Shown: positions 1-10,100 of the stretch, piece after piece | Layout: each line of letters begins with the position of its first letter | How positions within the stretch are numbered: position 1 is the first letter of the stretch | Source of the DNA: Chrysochromulina tobinii | Lineage: Eukaryota; Haptophyta; Prymnesiales; Chrysochromulinaceae | Reading direction: 5' to 3' | Assembly: GCA_001275005.1 (NCBI GenBank) | Contig: JWZX01001109.1 | Location: 1 to 13,658, forward strand | Length of the DNA: 13,658 nucleotides | The notes under the pieces: model-generated | What the model was told of the DNA's origin: nothing | The model's input: the letters and a program-made list of their open reading frames with translations, nothing else | Database searches by the model: none | Made by a program: the position numbers and the translations under genes

Positions 1-651
1 GCTCTGCTCGACGCGACCCACACGGTGTGCAAGCTCGCCGACTTTGGTTTGGCGAGCCTCAGCCTGAGCTACGCGCGGGATCGAAACATGGAGTGCAAGG
101 CCACAGTGGGGGGCACACTGCGTTATCTCGCGCCCGAGAGGGTGGCGAAGATGTCGCGACGTCAGGCGCACGAGAGCCGCGATCGTGGCGAAGGAAGTGG
201 TGGCAGCAGCGACAGCCTCGGCCTGGGCCGCACGCTCGTCAACTTCGAGGACCGTGCGGATGTCTACGCCTTTGCACACTTGCTCTGGGAGCTTACGCAT
301 CAACGCCGCGCTTTTGAGGGGATGACAGGGTTAGACGCCTGCCTCAGCGCCTGTCGGGGGGATCGGCCAATGATCGCGCTGCCCCCCAATTACGTAGCCC
401 TCATCAGTGAGTGTTGGGCGCAGCGCCCAGAGGACCGCCCGAGCATGAGCACCGTGCTCGAGAGGCTCGAAGCGTGCATGCAAGCCCTCTCGGCGACCCA
501 AAGTGTGGCATCGACGGAGCCCTCACTTTCAGGTGGAACCTCCGCATACAACTTTGACACCGTAACCATGGCGAATTCGACAACGGCCAATTTCGCTTGC
601 GACGGCTGTTTGAGTTACGTAACCGCTGACGGCGAGCATGCCGATAGCTAA
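1..651 (+). CDS. Protein kinase, tyrosine-kinase-like (TKL) group, 3' part only
   Basis: The frame is open from base 1 to a TAA at 649-651 and is cut on the left by the window edge, so the ATP-binding lobe and the HRD catalytic loop are missing. Visible kinase landmarks in order are the LADFG metal-binding motif (nt 34-48), the activation segment ending in GTLRYLAPE (APE at 130-138), a Gly/Ser-rich insert after APE (about 150-235), DVYAFA-LLWEL (subdomain IX, near 259-293) and CWAQRPEDRPSM (subdomain XI, near 412-450). The LLWEL and CW..RPEDRP signatures are typical of TKL and tyrosine-kinase-like enzymes; I infer Ser/Thr specificity, but the deciding HRD region is outside the window. A Ser/Thr-rich tail of about 65 residues follows the kinase fold. 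No intron or repeat invades this part, in contrast with the downstream gene. The substrate is unknown. Confidence 0.9.
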   Translation, partial: ALLDATHTVCKLADFGLASLSLSYARDRNMECKATVGGTLRYLAPERVAKMSRRQAHESRDRGEGSGGSSDSLGLGRTLVNFEDRADVYAFAHLLWELTHQRRAFEGMTGLDACLSACRGDRPMIALPPNYVALISECWAQRPEDRPSMSTVLERLEACMQALSATQSVASTEPSLSGGTSAYNFDTVTMANSTTANFACDGCLSYVTADGEHADS

Positions 652-1163
652 GCCCTCTACGTGCAAGAGGCATGTGTGCGGCGTGGGACGTGTGGCGTGC
701 ATGCGTGGAGCAGTGGAGTGGATGCCACCTGGTGCGATGGCAAAGTAGACGAAGTGCGGCATTTGAGAGCGAGCGCGTGCGGTGCGACACAACCGGAGTT
801 CTCGAAACTGTTTGATGCGCATCCCGATTTAATTCCAACGGGAGGCACGGACTGGGTGCATACACCTCAATGATACACCTTCCATACACCTCGTTCTTGG
901 GAGGTTCTCGAACGATGGTGACTCTCAGGTCTAGCTCTCAAAGTCGAGAGCGGAGTGTGGTCCCACCCACCCACCGCGATATAAGCCTGGACTAGCTTTA
1001 GCAGGGACCGGGTTGTCGCGCTCACCAGGCTGCTTGGGGAGCTTTGAAGAACAGCAATTCAAGTCAAACACGCGACCAAGTTCACTTCTCGAGTGACGCG
1101 CTTGCTTTCTTCGCGAGACACGCGAAGCGTCGCCGCGGCGCGCGCGCAGCCCACGAGCACATC
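652..1163. other. Intergenic gap between the kinase and ECM29 genes
   Basis: This stretch should hold the 3' UTR of the kinase gene and the promoter and 5' UTR of ECM29. I see no convincing gene: an open frame at 661-873 has no recognisable motif. Three copies of ATACACCT lie at 860-867, 873-880 and 884-891. The frame leading into ECM29 is open upstream of the chosen ATG (from about 1044), but there is no in-frame ATG there, only TTG. Confidence 0.6.
979..984 (+). promoter_or_regulatory. TATA-like ATATAA, possible ECM29 core promoter
   Basis: The sequence GATATAAGC sits in an otherwise GC-rich stretch about 180 bases before the chosen ATG of ECM29. Its position would suit a TATA-type element with a 5' UTR of about 150 bases. 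Many protist promoters lack a TATA box and a six-base match can occur by chance, so this is only a candidate. Confidence 0.25.
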
Positions 1164-4100
1164 ATGACGGATGCCGCGCTACTCGAGCGCCTCAATGCAG
1201 CCGAGTACGCCGCCTGCCCTGCCGTCGCCCTACGCCTTACATCCTCAACTGAATGGATGCACCACATCGTGCAACGCAGGCTTCGCATCGGCATGTGCGA
1301 GGACGACAAGCTCGGTAAGCTGCTCGACCCCGCGCTGATCAACATCCTCAATTTCCTCGGATCGCAGAGCGCAACCGTCAAAACCAAGGCCATGGGCATC
1401 CTGTCTCACCTCAACAAACGTGCGCCGGCCGTCGCACGAGTTCCTGTTCACCTTCACGCCGCTCCTCTGCCCCCACTCTCAATAGCTCACTCGTTTGTGC
1501 TCTCTCAGGCCTGAAGGCGAACGTGGCCGTGCCGCTGCCTCTTCCCGGGCTGATCCGCACCTTCACGGCTCCCACAGCCGTGCCCATGGTCTCCAACTTT
1601 GCGCTCGTCTACATCGAGATGGGCCTGCCTCGCGTCAGCGCCGCCGAGCGCGCGGCGCTCGTGCCGGCGCTGCTCGTGGGCGTGGGCCAACGGCCAGCCG
1701 CTCAGCAGGTGCGAAGGCCTGATGACCTCTGATGGCCTCTGATGGCCTCTGTTGACCTATGATGATCTCCGTTTACCTCAGTTGACCTCTGATGACCTCT
1801 TATGGGCCGGTGGCAGGATTCCCTTCTCGTGATGACCTCTGATTGCATGCGCTGATGACCTCTGGTTGCCTCTGAGTGGTGGTCCGGTGGCAGGATTCCC
1901 TTCTCGTGATGACCTCTGATTGCATGCGCTGATGACCTCTGATTGCCTCTGAGTGGTGGTCCGGTGGCAGGATTCCCTTCTCGTTATGACCTCTGATTGC
2001 ATGCGCTGATGACCTCTGGTTGCCTCTGAGTGGTGGTCCGGTGGCAGGATTCCCTTCTCGCACTGCTGCTAGCCGCTCTGCCGGCGCTGCCGCTGCCCAA
2101 GTCACGCGCCGAGCTGGGCGCTGCGGCCGCGATCCTCGAGCCCTCAGCCACTACCTCCGGAGGCAACACGACTGCAGGTGCTCACCACGGCGCCTCGCCC
2201 TTCCCCACAGCCCCCGGAGGCGACACGACGGCAGCAGCCTCATCCCCTGGAAGATCACCCCAGAGGCCTGCAGCAGCGGCGGCGGCAGCGACGGCGACGA
2301 CAGCGGCGGGCGGCGGCGCTGATGGCGAGCCCAATGTGCGGGCGGCGGGAGCAGGCGCCCACCACGGCGCTGAGGCGTCGCCCATGGTCATTGAAGGATC
2401 TCCTCTGCTGCCCTTTCTAGTGGATGCGGCGGATCGCAAGATTGTCCTAGAGTGGCTGCTCGACCTGCTCCTCTACCTGCCCCCACTCGCCTCGGCGCCT
2501 CATGTAAGTGTCGTGAATCGCCTCTGATTGCTGGCTGATCGACCTGCTCCTCTACCTGTCAACATTTCGCCTCATGTACCGCCGGGGGGCTCTCCCGTGC
2601 CCCAACCGCCCCAATCGCGTGCATGCAAGTGCTCATCACGGCGCGTCCCCCCCTTATCGTTCCCCACAGGAACCGCCCGCGGGGCTCTCCCGAGCCGCCG
2701 CCAAACGTGTGTGTGGCAAGTTGGCGGACCATGAAGTGCGCGGCGAGCACCTTGATTGCGCCTGATTGCGCTGGATGATGTCCATATTTGGCAGGTGGGG
2801 GTGTGTGGCAAGTTGGCGGACCATGAAGCGCGCGGCGGCTCCGCCATGCGAGTGCTCCAGCATGCAAGCGCTCACCACGGCGCCTTCGCCCTTCCCCACA
2901 GGTGCGCGGCGAGCTGCTTGCGGCCAAGAAGCGCGCGGCCCTGCGCCTACTCGACGCGAGCACCGATGACGGCGCCATCCTCTTCGGGCCCGCGGAGAGC
3001 ATGGCTCACTGGGTCGTGGCGGCGTGCGACGGCGACAGCGGCGTCGAGCGGATTGCGGATGGGGCGCTCCGGAAGCGGCAGGTAGCCAATTTGGATGGCC
3101 CTCGAACCTAATATGGACCTGCCCCTCGCATGCAAGTGCTCATCACGGCGCGCCCCCCTTATCGCTCCCGGCAGGAAGCGAATTTGGATGAGCCCAGCCT
3201 CATCGACAGCCTTCTTTCGCTTGTGCTCGGAGCCCAGCCCACACGCTCGAGTGCGCAGCCCTGATGGCCTCTGATTGCCTTTGATTGCCTTTGATTGCCT
3301 CGGATTGCCTTTGATTGCATTGGAGCCCAGCCCACACGCTCGAGTGCGCAGCCTGCAGCCGCCTCTCGACCCTGTTCACGTGAACGTGCTCACCACGGCG
3401 CCCCACCCTTCCCCACAGCCGCCTCTGAGAGCGACCCTGTTCACGGACGCACAGCAGCTTCGACCGCTGTACGACTTCGCGCGATCGGGCTCCTCTGCCG
3501 CTCCGTCGGCGCCGCGAACCGCTTCCCGGGCACCATCCAGGTGCGATGGGCCGCTGAAGGCCGCTGATTGCCTCTGATTGCATCCCTCATCTGGGCACCA
3601 TCCAGGTGCGATGGGCCGCTGAGGGCCTCTCCCCCGATGGCCATGAATGCCCTTCCCGCAATGGCCACTAATTGCTTGTCATGATGGCCACTAATTGCTT
3701 GTCATGATGGCCACTAATTGCTTGTCATGATGGCCACTAATTGCTTCTCAAGATGGCCACTTATTGCTTCTCAAGATGGCCACTTATTGCTTCTCAAGAT
3801 GGCCACTTATTGCTTCTCAAGATGGCCACTTATTGCCTACAATGGCCCATCGCGCGGTCGTGTCGGATCACGCCATGATTGCCTGCTGACTGCGACGGCT
3901 CCTCGCCAGGCGATCTTCCACTAATTGACACTAATTGACACTAATTGACACTAATTGACTGCTCCTCGTCAGGCGATCTTCCACAGCGTCTTTGGATCGG
4001 AGACGACACCCAAGCTACAGCTTGCGGGGTTACAACTGGGCTATTGGACTGTACAGCACTGCTCGACGCCGCTGCTCGTGGCGGCAGGCGCTCACCTTCT

Positions 4101-7100
4101 CGCCGGCATGCTCAAGGCATGCGCCTCGATTACGACTTAATTGGCCCCTTGATTGCGCCTTAATTGGCCCCTTGATTGATACGGATGAGCGCCGATGAGC
4201 CCTGATGAGCTCTGATGAGCCCTGATGAGACCTGATCGTCCTTGATGGTTCCTGACTATCCTTGAATGTCCTTGATTTTCATTGATGTCCTTGAATGTCC
4301 CTGATTTTCATTGATGGCAGGTGCTCCGAGGCGAGGCCACCGGCGCCTTGCGTACAGCATGCAAGTGCTCACCACGGCGCCTCGCCCTTCCCCACAGGTG
4401 CTCCGAGGCGAGGCCACCGGCGCCTTGCGTACAGATGATCCCCAATCGGCGATGATGAGAGGGCTCGCCTACGGGACACTGACGAAACTCTGCCAACGGA
4501 CGCCGCAGCATGTCCAATCTGATACGAAGCTGCCGACAGAGCTGTTCACAGGTGGGTTTCGTTCTTCGCCTCTGATGGCTTCTGAGAGCCACTGAGTGCC
4601 CTCTGAGTGCCACTGAGTGCCTCTGATTGCTTCTGAGTGCCTCTGAGTGCCTCTGAGTGTCACTGATGGTCTCTCTGACGGAGATTTTCACACCGACGGA
4701 GCTGTTCACAGCGCTCGAGACCGAACAGATGGCCGCACGCGCGCCGTTGCAGGAAGCCCTCGCTGCACTCGCCTCCGTCCATGCGCGCCGCATCGGCGCT
4801 CCGCCGCCGCCACCCGCCATGCTCGCGACGCTCCGATCGCTCCTGCTGCGCTCGGCGGCATCCACTTCGTCGCACGCTCGCTATTCCTCCATGGTGTGGA
4901 TCGCTGATGGCCGCTGATTGCCACTGATGGCGATGGATTGCCACTGAGTGCCACTGAGTGCGCCCGTCATCAGGTGTGGATCGCCTCGGCTTTCGCTGAT
5001 TGCCACTAATTGCCACTGATGGCGATGGATTGCCACTGAGTGCCACTGATTGCGCCCATCATCAGGTGTGGATCGCCTCGGCTTTCGATCCATCGGACTT
5101 GCCACTGATTGCCACTGATTGCCACTGATTGCGCCCATCATCAGGTGTGGATCGCCTCGGCTTTCGATCCATCGGACTTGCCACTGATTGCCACTGATTG
5201 CCACTGATTGCGCCCATCATCAGGTGTGGATCGCCTCGGCTTTCGATCCATCGGACTTGCCCACGCGCTACGCATGCCTCCTCGCCATCGCCGACCCTCG
5301 AGTTGAAGTCGCCGAGGCCGCGGCAAGGGCGCTGCGCCCGCGCGCCGTCGTGGGCACCGCCGTGGTCTCCGGCTCGTCATCGGCCACCAATGCGGACGGC
5401 GCCTCGGGCGCCCGGGACGGCGCCTCGGGCGCCTCCACCGTCGCCTCCACCGCCATCTCCCGAGCGGCGGCGGCGGCGGCTGCGGTGCCCTCCGAGCCCG
5501 CGCTCGCTTTCGGCACTCGGATCAGCCACGTGGATGCGCATCGGGTGGGCCGGCTGGGTAGCATAGCGGCTGTTCACATGGATGACGGTGTGAACCGCGG
5601 CGCTTACTACACCGTGGTACTCGAAGATGGCACCGAGCGCTCTGTTGAGCGCTCCTCACTACGCCTACTCTCGTGAGCGACATGCGACTTGGCGCCCTCG
5701 GATTGCCCTCTGATTGCACTCTGATTTCCCTCTGATTTCCCTCTGATTGCACTCTGATTTCCCTCTGATTTCCCTCTGATTGCACTCTGATTGCACTCTG
5801 ATTGCACTCTGATTGCACTCTGATTGCCCTCGCATTGCCCTATGATTGCACTATGATTGCACTATGATTGCACTATGATTGCATTCGGATTGCACTATGA
5901 TTGACCTATGATTGCACTCTGATTGCCCTCTGACTGTACTCTGATTGCACTCTGATTGCGTGATGATCGCCTCTGAGTGCCTCTGATGGTCGTATGGTGG
6001 CGTCCTTCATCAGGTGCGAGACGACCGCCTTTGCGCCCCTCGCTTGCCTCCTCCATCGGCATGCGGCCTTGCAGCCGCCCCCCCCTCGCTTGCCGGCGCT
6101 GGCGGCAGCAGCGGACAGCGTCGTGGCGGGCGGTACGCTGGGCGTGGACAGCGTCGCTGCGGCAGCGGTGCGAGCAGCGGAGCCGCTGATGACCTCTGAT
6201 GACCTCTGATGACCTCTGATGACCTCTGATGACCTCTGATGACCTCTGATGACCTCTGATGGCCTCTGATGACTTCTGATGACTTCTGATGACCTCTGAT
6301 GACCTCTGATGACCTCTGATGACCTCTGATGACCTCTGGTTGAAGCTAATTGAAGCTGATCGCCGCTGATTGCAGGTGCAATCAGCAGAGGTGCTCCTGT
6401 CGCAGGCGGAGGTGGCTCAGTTGCCCCTCGATGCGCTGCCTGATGCCATCACACTCCTCCTTACGTGTGCCAAGTCAGAGGCCCTTGCCCTCGCCGCCCA
6501 CCGCTCCGCCGCCGCCGCCGCCGCAGCAGCAGCAGCCGCCGCAGCCGCCGCCGCCGCCGATGCCACGCCGACGATGGGAGCGGGCGCCGTTCCGAGCGAT
6601 GCCACGTCGACGATGGGAGCGGGCGCCGTGCCGGGCGCGCCCGCGGAGGGGTCCGCGGAGGAGGCCGCGCATGCAATCATCGCCCTCGGTGACTTCCTCT
6701 CCGAGGAGCTCACTGGCGCCGTGCCGAGCGGCGCCGTCTTGGGCACCTTCGCGGTGCTGGCGCTGCAGCCGTTGGCTCGGCGGCCCGCGAGAGGTGTGAA
6801 TGAGTTCATCAGCCTGCTGCTCGGGTGCTTGATGACGAACGGGGCGACGGCGGAGCTGCTTCATCGGAGCAGCGCCGCCCTTTTGGAGCTGCTCGAGGTG
6901 AATTGCTTGCTGATTGCATGCTGATTGCGCGCTGATTGCGCTCTGATTGCGCTCTGATTGCGCTCTGATTGCGCCTCTGGAGCTCGCAGGCGAGCCCTGG
7001 GCCAGTTGCATGCTGCCTTCGCGTCCATCTCCCGTCTCTCAAGACGCTCATGCTCTCGCGATCCGCGGCGGAAGAGGCCACACAGCTGATCCTTTGCCGA

Positions 7101-10100
7101 ATCCTCGCGTTCGTCACCTGCGCGGCGGGCGCTGCCCCGGGCGCTGCCACGGGCGATAGCGGCGATATTGGCGCCGTGGCGGGCGCAGCAGCTGAGGCGA
7201 TGCTCAAAGATTTACTTGCGCTGCTTCCGTCGGCCGACCTAACGGGATGCGTCGGTAAATGAGCAACCTCTGATGACCTCTGATGACCTCTGATGACCTC
7301 TGATGACCTCTGATGATCGGTGATGCGTTCAGCATACGAGTGCTCATCACGGCGCCGAGTCCCCACAGGTACGAATGAGCAACGGAGGGTGATCGGTGCG
7401 GCGCTCGGGCTGGGGTACGTGGCGGCCGCGGCCATCCGTCCATCTTCTCTTCTCCCCGCAGCTGGTGAGTGTCGTTAATTGCCTCTGATTGCCATTGATT
7501 GCCTTTGATTGCCATCCGACCATTCGCTCTTCTCTCCCCGCAGCCGCCGCCGCCGCGGCTACGCTGCCCACTGCCACTGCGTTCATTCCGGCGACGGTCG
7601 GCTCGACGACGGTCGGCTCCACGTCGCTCGGTTCGTCAACGGTCGGTTCGTCAACGGTCGGTTCGTCAACGGTCGGTTCGTCAACGGTCGGTTCGTCAAC
7701 GGTCGGTTCGTCAACGGTCGGTTCGTCAACGGCGACGGTCGGCTCCACGTCGCTCGCCCCTCCACTGCTGACGCAAGCGGCGCTGCGGCTCGCCAACTTG
7801 GTGCGTCACGAGCGCTGGCCGGTGGTGCGCTCAGCATGCAAGTGCTCACCACGGCGCCCCCGTCTCCCCACAGGTGCGTCACGAGCGCTGGCCGGTGGCG
7901 ATGGCGGCGGCGACGGCGCTGGGCAAGTTCGGGTCGGCCGCTCCGTTGCCCCTCCCCGACGGCGTTGTACTGAGCGCCGTCGAGGAGACGGCGGGCGATG
8001 GCAAGGGGGATGCGGGTAAGGGGGATGCGGGTACGGGGGATGCGGGTACGGGGGATGCGGTTACGGGGGATGCGGGTACGGGGGATGCGGGTAAGAAGGC
8101 TGATGGCACTGCGGATGGTGCGCAGCCGATGGACGGAATTGTGTCGACTGCTCACGACAGCGCGAATGCGCACGGCAGCGCGAATGCTCATCAACATGCG
8201 CCAGAGGCATCAAGCGCCGCTTCCACAACGACCGCCGCCCCCTCCGCCTCGGTTTCGTCAGATGCTTCCACAACGACCGCCGCCCCCACCGCCTCGGTTT
8301 CGTCAGAGGCATCCAAACCGCCCCCGCCCGTGCGTAAGCAACCGGAGCCCCCTTCCACTAAGGTAGAGGCGCCATTGATTGCTTGCTTCATCTACTCGGC
8401 GAGCCCACCCGCTGATGGCCACTGATTGCCCCTGGTTGCAGGTGGGTGCCGTCTATTGCATGCTTCATCTACTTGGCGAGCCTAAGGCGCGGAGCGCCGT
8501 GGTGAGCTCGCTCGGCCTGATTGCAACTGACTGCCCCTGATGGCATGCTTCATCTACTTGGCGAGCGGCTGCCGCTGCTCTCCGGCGAGCCTCTGATTGA
8601 CACTGATTGCCTCTGATTGCCTCTGATTGCCTCTGATTGCAGGTGAGTGCGCTAGGCCAGCTGCTCTCCGGCGAGCCTCTGATTGCCTTTGATTGACACT
8701 GATTGCCTCTGATTGCAGGTGAGTGCGCTAGGCCAGCTGCTCTCCGGCGAGCCGCATGGCCCCTTCCGCAACCTCATCCTTCAATACCTGTTCGGGCTCG
8801 CTCCAATCAAGGAGATCGATCTTCATTTGAGCGTCGGGGAAGCCCTCGCCCTCGTGGGCGCGACTGTCCCACCTGCCGCCAGCGCCAGCGCCTCCCCTGC
8901 CTCCACGCTGCCTTCCTTGCCTCCTGTGGTGCCTCCGCGCAAGGCCGGTGTCGACACCGGGGTCTCCTCCGGAACCGCTGCCGCCAAGGCGGCCAGGGCG
9001 GCTGCAGAGGCGACGGCAGAGGCCAATGATGGCGGTCGGTTGATGCCCTACATCCTTCGTAAGGTGCTCGATGAGTATCTGGTGGCCTGGGCGCCCCTCG
9101 TCCGCCAAGCTGCCGCCGCATGGCTCTACTCGGTGCTCCAATACAAGGGTGAGTGCATGCTGATGGCCACTGATGGCCACTGATGGCCAAGCTGAGTACC
9201 GCTGAGTGCACGCTGATTGAACGCTGAGTGCATGGCGGAGTGCACTTTTAGTGCATGTGGATTGCAATGAACGTGACTCTCCTGTGCAATGAACGTGACT
9301 CTCCTGTGCAATGAACGTGACTCTCCTGTGCAATAAACATGACTCTCCTGTGCAAAGGTGACGACCCGGCGGTGCGTGCGGTGGCGCCGGACGTGCAACG
9401 TGGCCTCGTCTCGCTCCTAGCTGATGCAAACGAGGGCACGCAGGAGCTTGCTGGCAAGGCCCTCTCGATGCTCTTCGACAAGTGCGATGAGGAGACGCAG
9501 GACAAGATCGTCAAGGAGCTCGTGAGCTCCCTGATTGCGACTGATTAAGATCGTCAAGGAGCTCGTGAGCTCCCTGATTGCGATCGACTGTTCGTGAGTG
9601 TGCCCGAGTGCATGCCTCCTAATGAGATGCAAGACGAGATCGTCTCGAGCTCGGGAGCTCTCACTGATTGCCTCCTAATGAGATGCAGGACGAGATCGTC
9701 TCGAGCTCGGGAGCTCTCACTGATGCATGCTGACTGTCGTTGATTGCGACTGATTGCGCCTGAGCTCGCAGGTGAGCTCCCTCGCCTCCACTCGCACTGC
9801 GTCGTTGATTGCGACTGATTGCGACTGATTGCGACTGATTGCGACTGAGCTCGCAGGTGAGCTCCCTCGCCTCCACTCGCACTGCGTCGTTGATTGCGAC
9901 TGATTGCGACTGATTGCGACTGATTGCGCCTGAGCTCGCAGGTGAGCTCCCTCGCCTCCACTCGCACTGCGTCGGCCGCGGCGAGCGGAGGCGAGATGGC
10001 GACCTTCCAGGAACTGTCCGAGATTGCGAACAATGCGGGCCAGCCCGAGCTGGTCTACAAGCTGATGGAGCTCTCGACCGCGTCGGCGGTGAGTTTCGTT

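Noticed and set aside
661-873. Small open frame in the intergenic gap
   Set aside because: No start context, motif or codon signature that sets it apart from chance; treated as UTR/intergenic.
1044-1163. Upstream extension of ECM29 to 1044
   Set aside because: The frame is open but begins with TTG; the first in-frame ATG is 1164 and the protein from there fits the family's N-terminus.
1809-2060. Extra in-frame mini-exons using the upstream copies of the exon 3 start
   Set aside because: The copies run into TGA shortly after and 77 nt is not a multiple of three; they fit pseudo-acceptors better than coding exons.
3661-3838. CRISPR-like array
   Set aside because: The 23-nt units are contiguous with no unique spacers, and they sit in an intron of a eukaryotic gene.
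4321-4357. First copy of the exon 9 start as a real exon
   Set aside because: Using it would duplicate the peptide and there is no GT or GC donor at its end (ACAG|CATGC); the copy at 4398 alone matches the family alignment.
5188-5676. Open frame of 162 codons as a separate small gene
   Set aside because: It is exon 11 of ECM29 with intron sequence in front; its apparent stop lies just past a good GTGAGC donor and the next exon continues in phase.
7583-8197. Minus-strand open frame of 204 codons
   Set aside because: It is the complement of the exon 16 and 17 minisatellites, giving RIP/TNRPL-type repeats; no family match and the plus strand explains the region.
9264-9351. Transposon terminal repeats
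   Set aside because: The 22-nt units are direct, adjacent and short; no inverted ends or coding region are present.
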